From NCBI GenBank assembly GCA_936928855.1, contig CAKZHZ010000070.1, positions 1-64,000 on the forward strand: DNA of 64,000 bases, given 5' to 3'. The DNA comes from an uncultured Polycyclovorans sp. (GTDB lineage: Bacteria > Pseudomonadota > Gammaproteobacteria > Nevskiales > Nevskiaceae). Made by a program: the position numbers and the translations under genes. The notes under the pieces were generated by a model that saw nothing but the letters and a program-made list of their open reading frames with translations, was not told the DNA's origin and ran no database searches. Shown one piece after another: positions 45,893 to 53,782 of this stretch; within the stretch, counting starts at the first letter, position 1, and every line of letters begins with the position of its first letter.

Positions 45893-46554
45893 GCCACGCC
45901 GCCGCCAGCGCCCCGCGCGAAGTGCTCGCGTTTCACCTGGCGTTCGGCCTGCTGACCCTGCCGGTCGTGCTCTATGCAGAGGGCACCCTGTACGGCACCG
46001 GCGTGCTGGTACTGGCCGTGCTCTACAACCTGGCGCTGCCCGGTTACGCCCTGTTCCGCCGCCATCACGACTGGCTGGCGCGCTGGGCGTTCCTGCTGCC
46101 CGTGTCCATCGGCCAGGTGCTGCCGGACTGGGCCCTGGTGGACATCGCCGGCACCCTCCAGTTTCCCGACCACGGGGTTGCCCGCATCGGCGACGCTGTA
46201 CCGCTTTACTTCATGGGCCTGTGGATCATGCTGCTGTTCCCGGTGACCCTGCTGGCGGACGCCAGCGGGCGCCTGCGCTATCCCGTCGTCATCCTGCTGG
46301 GCGGCAGCCTGTTTGCCGTGGCCGAATGGGCAGCGCCCATGCTGCGGTTGTGGCAGCCCGTCGACACCCCCACCCGCTTCGGTATCGCCCCCTACACGGT
46401 TGCCGCCGAGATCCTGCTCTGCATCGCCTGCCTGTGGGCCTACCGCAACGCCCGCTACCACGGCGTGCTGGCACGGCTGTGGTCCGCCGTGATGATCGTC
46501 GGCTTCTACACCGGCGCCCTGATGATCAGCCTGCTCATGTTCGGCGGCCACTAG
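45889..46554 (+). CDS. Polytopic membrane protein, 221 aa, unknown
   Basis: Starts MSHAAASAPREVLAFHLAFG. Six or seven hydrophobic helices follow, with a conserved-looking polar pair in the third (SIGQVLPDWALVDIAG) and acidic residues in the fifth (GSLFAVAEWAAPML). No transporter motif recognised. It overlaps the small lipoprotein gene by four bases and is likely coexpressed with it. Confidence 0.7.
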   Translation: MSHAAASAPREVLAFHLAFGLLTLPVVLYAEGTLYGTGVLVLAVLYNLALPGYALFRRHHDWLARWAFLLPVSIGQVLPDWALVDIAGTLQFPDHGVARIGDAVPLYFMGLWIMLLFPVTLLADASGRLRYPVVILLGGSLFAVAEWAAPMLRLWQPVDTPTRFGIAPYTVAAEILLCIACLWAYRNARYHGVLARLWSAVMIVGFYTGALMISLLMFGGH

Positions 46555-46620
46555 TGCACCGCTTCCAACAAAGCGTCAGGAGATGGCGAGTGCGATTGAG
46601 TGACGTCACCTTTCCCTCTA

Positions 46621-46847
46621 CCGTCATGCCCGATTCGATCGGGCATCCAGGCCCCTACCGTCGCAGCTGGATCCCGGCTCAAGGCCGGGATGACGGCCAC
46701 CTACCCAACCACCGTCATGCCCGACTCGATCGGGCATCCAAACCCCCACCGGCGCAGCTGGATCCCGGCTCAAGGCCGGGATGGCGGCTCTTGCCCTTCT
46801 TCCGTCATGCCCGACTTGATCGGGCATCCAGGCCCCGACCGTCGCTG
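46621..46847. repeat. Cluster of palindromic intergenic repeats upstream of purD
   Basis: Two full 76-bp units (46621-46696 and 46712-46787) and one half unit (46802-46847) occupy most of the 350-base gap between the membrane protein gene and purD. Each full unit starts CCGTCATGCCCGA and ends CGGGATGACGG or a one-base variant, and holds two inner hairpins (GCCCGA...TCGGGC and ATCCCGGCT...GGCCGGGAT). The third unit lacks its right arm. Such REP-like units often protect or end transcripts. Nothing else is evident in the gap except a possible purD promoter near 46850-46900. Confidence 0.85.
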
Positions 46848-46904
46848 CACTCGAATCACTTTGACGAACCCGCCACGGGTTCCTGACGCACCAAGGAAGT
46901 CCTG

Positions 46905-48200
46905 ATGTCCAACTACTCCCAAACCGTACTCGTCGTCGGCAGCGGCGGCCGCGAACACGCCATCGCCTGGAAGCTGGCCCAGTCCCCGCGCGTGGCGCGG
47001 GTGCTGGTGGCACCCGGCAATGCCGGTACTGCCCTGGAAGCCAAGTGCGAAAACGTGAGCGTGGGTGCAGAGGACATCGAAGGCCTGAAAGCACTGGCCG
47101 CCGCCGAAGGCGTGCACTTCACCGTGGTCGGGCCCGAGGGTCCGCTGGCCAAGGGCATCGTCGATGCCTTCCAGGCCGACAATCGTCGCATCTTCGGCCC
47201 CACCCAGGCCGCTGCCCAGCTGGAAGCCAGCAAGGCCTTTACCAAGGACTTCCTCAAGCGTCACCGCATCCCCACCGCCGGCTACGAAGTCTTCACCCGG
47301 ATCGAGCCCGCGCTGACCTACGTGCGGGAACGTGGCGCCCCCATCGTCATCAAGGCTGACGGGCTGGCCGCCGGCAAAGGCGTCGTGGTGGCAATGACCC
47401 TGCCCGATGCCGAAGCCGCCGTGCGCGACATGCTCAGCGGCACCCTGCTCGGCCAGGCAGGCGCCCGCGTCGTCATCGAAGACTTTCTTGACGGCGAAGA
47501 GGCCAGCTTCATCGTCGTCGCCAGCGGCACCGACTTCGTCGCGCTCGCCAGCAGCCAGGACCACAAACGCGTGTTCGACGGCGACCGCGGCCCCAACACC
47601 GGCGGCATGGGCGCCTACTCGCCCGCACCGGTAGTGACCCCGCCCGTGCAGGAGCGCGTGTGCCGCGAGATCATCGAACCCACCCTGCGAGGCATGGCCG
47701 TGGAGGGCACCCCCTTCAGCGGCTTCCTCTACGCCGGCCTCATGATCGACGCCGACGGTGCCCCCCGCGTGATCGAATTCAACGCCCGCCTCGGTGACCC
47801 GGAAACCCAGCCCCTCATGGCACGGCTGGAATCCGACCTGCTCGACCTGCTGGAAGCCGCCGTCGATGGCGGGCTGGCACAGCAGCATCCCCAATGGGAC
47901 CCCCAGCCTGCGCTGGGCGTGGTGATGGCTGCCGAACACTATCCGGCCACCCCCAGCAAGGGCGACGCCATCGAAGGCCTCGACCAGGTGCCCGCCGGAG
48001 TCAAAGTGTTTCACGCCGGCACCACCACCCAGCACGGCCAGGTCGTCACCGCCGGCGGCCGCGTGCTCTGCGTGGTCGGCAAAGGCCCCCAGGTCCGCGA
48101 CGCCCAGACCGCCGCCTACAGCGGCGTCAACGTCATCCGCTGGCGCGGCGAACACCACCGAAAGGACATCGGCTACCGCGCCGTGGCCCGGGGCGCCTAG
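46905..48200 (+). CDS. purD: Phosphoribosylamine-glycine ligase
   Basis: A 431-residue ATP-grasp enzyme for the second step of purine synthesis. Visible features are [20 protein letters not shown] at the N-terminus, [16 protein letters not shown], the ATP-grasp lysine loop [35 protein letters not shown], and [17 protein letters not shown] with metal ligands. Usual length. It stands alone, flanked on both sides by the same palindromic repeats. No purH is adjacent within the window. Confidence 0.96.
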   Translation: MSNYSQTVLVVGSGGREHAIAWKLAQSPRVARVLVAPGNAGTALEAKCENVSVGAEDIEGLKALAAAEGVHFTVVGPEGPLAKGIVDAFQADNRRIFGPTQAAAQLEASKAFTKDFLKRHRIPTAGYEVFTRIEPALTYVRERGAPIVIKADGLAAGKGVVVAMTLPDAEAAVRDMLSGTLLGQAGARVVIEDFLDGEEASFIVVASGTDFVALASSQDHKRVFDGDRGPNTGGMGAYSPAPVVTPPVQERVCREIIEPTLRGMAVEGTPFSGFLYAGLMIDADGAPRVIEFNARLGDPETQPLMARLESDLLDLLEAAVDGGLAQQHPQWDPQPALGVVMAAEHYPATPSKGDAIEGLDQVPAGVKVFHAGTTTQHGQVVTAGGRVLCVVGKGPQVRDAQTAAYSGVNVIRWRGEHHRKDIGYRAVARGA

Positions 48201-48210
48201 TCGCCCCCAT

Positions 48211-48331
48211 CGTCATGCCCGAGCTGATCGGGCATCCAGACTCCCACCGCCGCAGCTGGACCCCGCATCAAGTGCGGGGTGACGTCCACTTACCCAACTC
48301 CCGTCATGCCCGACTTGATCGGGCATCCAGC
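48211..48331. repeat. Palindromic intergenic repeats downstream of purD
   Basis: One full unit (48211-48284, starting CGTCATGCCCGA and ending GGGGTGACG) and one half unit (48301-48331) of the same family as upstream of purD. The full unit has a diverged right hairpin (ACCCCGCATCAAGTGCGGGGT), preserving the stem by compensating changes. They begin 10 bases after the purD stop. Confidence 0.8.
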
Positions 48332-48375
48332 CCGTCCTTGTGCACCCGCCGCCTCAGTCAGCAGATGGCGCCCAC

Positions 48376-48405
48376 AAAAAAGGGCCGCCGGTCTCCCGGC
48401 GGCCC
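48376..48405 (-). terminator. Intrinsic terminator of the autotransporter gene
   Basis: On the minus strand, a perfect ten-base-pair stem GGGCCGCCGG/CCGGCGGCCC with loop GAGA is followed by six T residues. It lies 37 bases after the autotransporter stop. Confidence 0.85.
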
Positions 48406-48441
48406 ACCCAACGTCCCCTTCCCTGGGACACTGCTCCACAC

Positions 48442-51400
48442 TCAGTCGAGACGCAGCCGCAAACCAAAGCGCAGCGTGTGGTCGTTGGCCTCGCTGCTGA
48501 ACTGGCCGGCGTAGGACAGCGCCAGTTCGCCTGCATCCCACCATTGGTACACCAGCCCCAGATCCACCAGGGCAACGCTTTCCGCCACCGGGGCGCCCTG
48601 CACGGTGAAGCGCTCGTCGCCATCCAGGAAATGCAAGCGCGTTTCCGGCTGCAGTTCGTCCAGGGCCTGGCGCCAGCCGAGGGCGCCGTCGAGGCGCAGG
48701 CCGTCCCAACCGGGGAGCGCGGTGGCGGCGCGCAGGCCAAGGCTGGCGTAGCTCAGGGACTCACTCCCCTGGTCGGCCATCAGCGTGGCGGTCTCACCAA
48801 ACGGGGTGTTGTACTGATCGCCTTCGAAGAAGCCATCCATCGACTGTCGCAACCAGGCCAGGCCCACGAAGGGCGCCAGCTCAAGCTCGGTCCAGCGCAG
48901 CCGGTAGTCCACTTCGCCGAACAGTTGGCTTGAGTCACCGTCGTAGTCGGCCGTCAGCCGCTCCTGGTAACCGGGAAAATCGATCTGTCGCCGGGTGCTC
49001 ACTTCGTGCCAGGTATAGGCAGCGCCCAACCGCAAACCGAGGCTGGCGCTGGCGCCGCGCCAACCGGGTGCGGCGTAGCGGCTGGCGCCGTACAGGCCCA
49101 GGTGGATGTTGTCGGTTTCGCTCTCGGCACGCTGGGCGTCGAGATCGCCGTTGCCGCGGGTGTAGCCGGCGCTCCATCCCAAGCGCAGACGCTCACCACG
49201 CCCGTGGTCACCCCCGAGGAACAAACCCGCACTGTCGCGCGTCAGCTCGGCACTGCTGCCGGCATCGGTGCTGCCGGTGGCACCCAGCAGCTGCGCCCAA
49301 AGCCCCGTGGCGGCGCCGGCATCCAGGGCACGACCGCGCGCCAGTACGGTATCGCGGATGAAGCGGCTGTCCTCGAACAGCTGCGTCTTGACGCTGGCAT
49401 GCACTTCGCCGGACAGCTGGTCGAACGCGGTACGGGCATCCTCGGCGGTCAGTGGCAGCACGGCCCAGGCCAGCGGGTGGGCAAAGCCCAGCGCCTGCAC
49501 AGCGGCACCGGTGCCCTGCTGGTTGGCCGTCACGCCGACGGCGGCGTAGTCGATGTCATTGCGTTCCAACAGCAGCTGCACCGTGTTGGCCTCGTAGTTC
49601 AAGCTGGCATCGAGGAAGGCAAAGTTGCTGCTGACATCATCAAAGGTGCCACTGAGGGTATCGGCACTGAGGATGGTGTAGGTGCTCAGTGGATTCCACA
49701 GGCCCGCATTCTCCGCGCCGGCTTCCACCGCCAGCACCGATCCCCCTTCCAAAGTGGCAGTGCCGTTCACCTGCAGGCGGTCGGCATCGCCAAAGCGGTT
49801 CACGCCCACCCGCAGCTCCGCGCCTTCGGCAAAGCGGGCATCGCCGTCCACGGTGAACACGCCGCCGCTACCCTCCACATCGGCAATGGGGGCGAGGTCC
49901 AGCCGACCGCCGCTGTGCACGTCCAGCCCCGCTACTGTGCCGGTGCCCGCCAGGGTGCCGCCGTCGTTGACATTGACCGTGCCGAGGAAACTGCCCAGCA
50001 CCTCAAAGCGGCCACCGTCCACTTCGGCACTACCGCCGAGGCTGCCGTCCAGCTGTAACACGCCGTTGCTGACACGGGTGGTGCCGGCAAAGCTGGCTGC
50101 ATTGGCGGTGAAGGTGGTGGTGCCACTGCCGCGCTGCAGCAGCGTACCGGTGCCACTCAGGCTGTTGCCAAAGGCGAAGGCATCGCTGCGATTGATGGCA
50201 AGCGTGCCACCATTCAGTTGCACGGCACTGGCTGCGGCGAGGCTGCCGCCGTCATCCAGCTGCAGCGTGCCGCCACTCACCACGGTATTGCCGGTGTAGG
50301 TTTGCGCCCGATCAAACCGCGTGGTACCGCTGCCCATCTGCTCGACGTTGCCACTGCCACCGATCTGCGGGGCAAACAGCCAGTCATCACTGCGGTTGAA
50401 TGCCAAGGTGCCGCGGGCGATGTTCACATTGCCGGTGAGGCTGCCGCTGCTGCCACCATCGCCGAGGTGCAGGCGGCCGTTCTGCAGCGTGGTGATGCCG
50501 GTGTGCAACTGCTCACCGGTGAGCACCAGGGTGCCGGCGCCATCCTTGGCCAGTCCGCGATCCCCGGCAAACGGGGCTTCCACCGTAGCGGTCACGCCGG
50601 CCTCCACCAGCAGCTGTGGCGAAACACCGGGCTCCAGGGCATCAGCATTGGGCAACAGCTGCCCGCCCCCGGCCGCGAGGGTGTAGCCATCGCTGAGGAA
50701 GGTCATGCCGGTAAAGCGCACATCCTCGGCCACGGTGACGGTGCCGGGGGTGCCGCTGAAGATGGCCACCTGCTCGTTCCAGGCGCCCTGCGCCGAGCCG
50801 TTGGCATTGGTCCAGCTGGCGGTGCTGTTGTTCCACACCCCGTCGCCACCATCAACGCTGCCGTTGGGTGCGGCGCCGGGGTTGGCACCATCCCAGTACA
50901 CCTCGTCACCCAGGGTGCCGCCCACATCGAGGTAGAGCACGTCGTTGCCGTTGTACTGGCCCAGCTGCAGGGTGCCGCCAAAGCCGTCGGGCAGGTTGAT
51001 CTGGGCAAAGTCACCGGTGATGCCACCGCCGTACTGGATGAGGGTGTAGATGCCGTTGTTGAAGCCGCCGAGGTCGTTGACGGTGAGGGTGGCGTCGTTG
51101 AGGGTGAGGTTGTTGCCCACCACCAGAAAATCACCGACGCTGCCCGGCGCCAGCAGATCGCCTGGCAGAGCGTCGCCATCCGGTGCGGCAAGATCAAAGT
51201 GCAGGGTGCCGCCCTGCTCGATCACCAGATTGCTGATCTCGATCACCCCCGGGGCACCATCGCCCAGGGCCAGGGTGCCACCGTTGCCAATGGTGACCGC
51301 GCTGTTGGGAATGCCGCCGCCCAACACCAGGGTGCCGTTCATCACCCGGGTTTCACCACGGTAGTTGTTGTTGCCGGCAAGCACGGTACGGCCACTGCCC

Positions 51401-52203
51401 AGATGATTGACCGAGAAGCTGCCCACCGAGGTGGAATCGTTGAGGTTGAAGTCGAACCGATAGTCCGCTTCGTTGTGATTGAAGTTGATGACGGCCTGGC
51501 CGGGGCCCACGCTGAGGCCCCCTGCAATAAGTTCGCCGACAGCACCGCCCTCGCCGAAGGTCAGCGTGCCTCGACTGCTGGCGTCACCTTGGGCCAGCTG
51601 TACCGTGCCGGCGCCGAAATCGACAATACCGCCATCGGCCATCACCAGCGTGCCGTTCCCATTCGCGCCTTGCCCAATCGTCAACACGTTTTGTGCCGTC
51701 AGCCGGGAACCGGAGCCGGTCACCACCAGCTTGCCGGTACCGCCATTCTGGCCGATACGAAGGGCACCGGTCAGCGCCCCTCCGTCGCGGATCGTCAGGC
51801 GGCCGTTGCTGCCAGCGGTGCTCCCCACCCTCACCTCGCCTGGCGCAAAAGTCCCAAGGGCGGCTGCCGACAGATCGACGCTTTGACCTGCACCAATCAC
51901 CGCCTCATTGGGACTTTGATCGTCAAGCAGGATAGGGCCGCAATTCTTTATGCCGAAGATGCCAGTTACGCAATCAGGTGGAAGTACGTTTGACTCCCAG
52001 TTGCCAACGTCGAACCAATCGCCGGACACACTTCCGGTCCACTCTGCTGCGGTCTGTGCGGTAGCCACTAGTGGAGCCATGGCGGCCAACGCTATGACCA
52101 TGACTCCAGCTATATGCACATTTAGCCACCCGGCTCTACGGACCACAGTGCAAGAATGTCCCAACCGCTCCCACAATACTGCTGGTCGATTACGGATTTT
52201 CAT
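48442..52203 (-). CDS. Type Va autotransporter, 1253 aa
   Basis: A large surface protein. The long N-terminal signal peptide of about 50 residues (MKIRNRPAVLWERLGHSCTV; later VMVIALAAMAPLVATAQ) is of the extended type known from autotransporters. The passenger (about residues 50-960) is a beta-helix built of repeated PATR-like units rich in Gly, Thr and Asn: LVVTGSGSRLTAQNVLTIGQ, GAGTLVLTGEQLHTGITTLQ, NTVVSGGTLQLDDGGSL, TTRVSNGVLQLDGSLGG. The C-terminal ~280 residues form the autotransporter beta-domain (GLWAQLLGATGSTDAGSSAE; GLFLGGDHGRG). The last residues LRFGLRLRLD end in Asp rather than the usual Phe. Function of the passenger is unknown. Confidence 0.92.
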   Translation of the reverse strand: MKIRNRPAVLWERLGHSCTVVRRAGWLNVHIAGVMVIALAAMAPLVATAQTAAEWTGSVSGDWFDVGNWESNVLPPDCVTGIFGIKNCGPILLDDQSPNEAVIGAGQSVDLSAAALGTFAPGEVRVGSTAGSNGRLTIRDGGALTGALRIGQNGGTGKLVVTGSGSRLTAQNVLTIGQGANGNGTLVMADGGIVDFGAGTVQLAQGDASSRGTLTFGEGGAVGELIAGGLSVGPGQAVINFNHNEADYRFDFNLNDSTSVGSFSVNHLGSGRTVLAGNNNYRGETRVMNGTLVLGGGIPNSAVTIGNGGTLALGDGAPGVIEISNLVIEQGGTLHFDLAAPDGDALPGDLLAPGSVGDFLVVGNNLTLNDATLTVNDLGGFNNGIYTLIQYGGGITGDFAQINLPDGFGGTLQLGQYNGNDVLYLDVGGTLGDEVYWDGANPGAAPNGSVDGGDGVWNNSTASWTNANGSAQGAWNEQVAIFSGTPGTVTVAEDVRFTGMTFLSDGYTLAAGGGQLLPNADALEPGVSPQLLVEAGVTATVEAPFAGDRGLAKDGAGTLVLTGEQLHTGITTLQNGRLHLGDGGSSGSLTGNVNIARGTLAFNRSDDWLFAPQIGGSGNVEQMGSGTTRFDRAQTYTGNTVVSGGTLQLDDGGSLAAASAVQLNGGTLAINRSDAFAFGNSLSGTGTLLQRGSGTTTFTANAASFAGTTRVSNGVLQLDGSLGGSAEVDGGRFEVLGSFLGTVNVNDGGTLAGTGTVAGLDVHSGGRLDLAPIADVEGSGGVFTVDGDARFAEGAELRVGVNRFGDADRLQVNGTATLEGGSVLAVEAGAENAGLWNPLSTYTILSADTLSGTFDDVSSNFAFLDASLNYEANTVQLLLERNDIDYAAVGVTANQQGTGAAVQALGFAHPLAWAVLPLTAEDARTAFDQLSGEVHASVKTQLFEDSRFIRDTVLARGRALDAGAATGLWAQLLGATGSTDAGSSAELTRDSAGLFLGGDHGRGERLRLGWSAGYTRGNGDLDAQRAESETDNIHLGLYGASRYAAPGWRGASASLGLRLGAAYTWHEVSTRRQIDFPGYQERLTADYDGDSSQLFGEVDYRLRWTELELAPFVGLAWLRQSMDGFFEGDQYNTPFGETATLMADQGSESLSYASLGLRAATALPGWDGLRLDGALGWRQALDELQPETRLHFLDGDERFTVQGAPVAESVALVDLGLVYQWWDAGELALSYAGQFSSEANDHTLRFGLRLRLD

Positions 52204-52256
52204 TATTCACGCTACTCTTAGGTTTCTCGTCTCGAACTTAGGATCCACAGTCGATC

Positions 52257-52868
52257 TCATGGGCTCGCTGAGACCTCATGACCAACTGGAAGCATGTAAA
52301 ACTTTAGGTCGAGATCCTTCACAACACATTGTTGCAACGGCATTCCTTCATCGATCGGCGCGTTCGTTGCCAATATTCGTGACCACAATCCGCCAAGAGC
52401 TGGAATCGGGCTGGGAGTAGAGACGCCATTTGTCCATTCGGCGACAAGCGTTCCTCCATCAGGAGAGTCCGTACCGCACCCGGGTTGCTGGGCAATACGA
52501 AAAGAAACACCTTCGATTTCGATAACGCCGGAGCTCACATTGATCACGTAAGTCCATGGATTGGTCTCTCCATCAACATCAGCGTAGATCCCTGGGCATA
52601 CACCAGGCACCATCCCATCACCACCGAACCAGGAGTGCATGGAAAAGATCTGACCGGTTCCATCCTCGCCTGCGACTCCATATAGCCTTACTTCACATGT
52701 GAAATCATTGAGAACCCCTCCTTTTGGAGTGTTGTCCACGGACATCGTGCCTTCAGCGACGAATGGACCTGCAGGAGCTGATGTGACTTGTGCTGACAAA
52801 GTCGTGGCAGCGGATATCGCCAGGGCCGACAACACTGACGAGAGCCCCTTCACATTGATACCTTTCAT
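52257..52868 (-). CDS. Secreted protein, 203 aa, paralogue 1 of a tandem pair
   Basis: Starts MKGINVKGLSSVLSALAISA with cleavage near SAQ. The mature part begins APAGPFVAEGTMSVDNTPKG and includes two probable disulfide pairs (FTCEVRLYGV, PGVCPGIYAD, QQPGCGTDSP, LQQCVVKDL). It shares signal peptide, start region and the pattern SVDN(T)xKxGxxxDFxC with the next gene (53023-53619), so the two are paralogues of a family I do not recognise. Its base composition is visibly less GC-rich than its neighbour (about half G+C in a sampled 60-base stretch against about two thirds). AGGAG precedes the start. Confidence 0.72.
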   Translation of the reverse strand: MKGINVKGLSSVLSALAISAATTLSAQVTSAPAGPFVAEGTMSVDNTPKGGVLNDFTCEVRLYGVAGEDGTGQIFSMHSWFGGDGMVPGVCPGIYADVDGETNPWTYVINVSSGVIEIEGVSFRIAQQPGCGTDSPDGGTLVAEWTNGVSTPSPIPALGGLWSRILATNAPIDEGMPLQQCVVKDLDLKFYMLPVGHEVSASP

Positions 52869-52943
52869 GATGAATCTCCTCTTGGTTCACTCATGTGAAC
52901 CGTGGATAAAGGGTGCGGGACGCCCAACCGCTCGGCGCCGCCC
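52849..52943 (-). repeat. Duplicated leader, copy 1, with conserved hairpin
   Basis: About 95 bases, covering the first codons, ribosome site and 5' untranslated region of paralogue 1, are nearly identical to 53600-53694. Within it GGTTCACTCATGTGAACC (52884-52901) is a perfect 7-bp stem with a four-base loop, 15 bases upstream of the start codon. The remaining ~80 bases up to the preceding gene's stop are GC-rich with no clear promoter. Confidence 0.75.
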
Positions 52944-53022
52944 GCCGCCGTCAGTGAGGTGAGCGCCGCCCGCAGATGAGGGGCATCCACGGGCGGCGTC
53001 ACAAAGGCTTACCGCAGCGGCA

Positions 53023-53619
53023 TCAGATGCGCGGTGCGGACGGACGGGTGATGCGGATCTCACCCGAGATGGTGCAGTTGCCGGTATCGCCATCGGAAAT
53101 GGGATCTGCCGCCATCACGATGCGGGAGAAGGCCGGATCAAACTGCGCGCCTGCGGGAAGCGTGCTGTTGTCCTGATCCCAGGTCGTCACCAACTGGCTG
53201 GCCGGGTCGGGCGAACCGCCCGAGAAGCCACAGCCCGGCTGGCCCGTGCCGACCGCCTGAAACGCGATGTCATCGATGGTGGCCGTAGTTCCCACCACCG
53301 TCACCGTCCACGGCAACTGGAAGGGCTGGACGGTGTGACACCCGCGCTCGATCTGACCATCAGCATCGTTCAGCACCTGCACCCCGGTGATCGAGATCAC
53401 ATTGGAACCGGTCGGCGCAAAGCCGAACATTTCCACCGCACAGGCAAAGTCAGAGAAGCTACCGCCACTTTTGGCGGTGTTGTCGACACTGACCTGCCCG
53501 GTGATCTGCACCGGCCCGGAGGGGGCAAAGGTTTGCGCTGCTGCCATGCCGGAGAACAGCAATCCCGCCGTCACGGAGGCTGCCAAACCGAAGGACTTCT
53601 TCACATTGATACCTTTCAT
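53023..53619 (-). CDS. Secreted protein, 198 aa, paralogue 2 of a tandem pair
   Basis: Starts MKGINVKKSFGLAASVTAGL with cleavage near AAAQ. The mature part has PVQITGQVSVDNTAKSGGSF followed by SDFACAVEMFGF, RGCHTVQPF, QPGCGFSGGSP and GNCTISGEI, suggesting disulfides. It matches paralogue 1 in cysteine order. Found between a TonB-dependent receptor (163 bases upstream) and paralogue 1; a role at the cell surface or in the periplasm is likely, but no function can be named. Confidence 0.72.
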   Translation of the reverse strand: MKGINVKKSFGLAASVTAGLLFSGMAAAQTFAPSGPVQITGQVSVDNTAKSGGSFSDFACAVEMFGFAPTGSNVISITGVQVLNDADGQIERGCHTVQPFQLPWTVTVVGTTATIDDIAFQAVGTGQPGCGFSGGSPDPASQLVTTWDQDNSTLPAGAQFDPAFSRIVMAADPISDGDTGNCTISGEIRITRPSAPRI

Positions 53620-53694
53620 GATGAATCTCCTCTTGGTTCACTCATGTGAACCGTGGATAGAAGGAGCGGGACGCCCAACCGCACGGCGCCGCCC
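53600..53694 (-). repeat. Duplicated leader, copy 2, with conserved hairpin
   Basis: Second copy of the ~95-base leader, differing from copy 1 at only a handful of positions. The hairpin GGTTCACTCATGTGAACC (53635-53652) is exactly conserved. The rest of the gap to the TonB-receptor stop (53695-53782) shows no clear feature. Confidence 0.75.
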
Positions 53695-53782
53695 CCGTTC
53701 TGCAATCCACCGTGGCGCGCACACAGTGGGGTTTGCATAGCCATTCCATGGAGTTGCCAAGTGCTTCCATGCCGGTGCCCGA

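Noticed and set aside
46621..48331. CRISPR array suspected from repeated GTCATGCCCGA units around purD
   Set aside because: Units are not evenly spaced, the repeats are long double hairpins, a gene lies between them and no cas genes are present.
50218..51993. 591-codon plus-strand frame opposite the autotransporter
   Set aside because: Mirror of the repetitive passenger; repeated Gly/Ala/His pattern without a plausible start signal.
52291..52310. Third copy of the dispersed hairpin repeat (AAGCATGTAAAACTTTA)
   Set aside because: The match is limited to about ten bases inside a coding region and lacks the CCCGCCTGC part.
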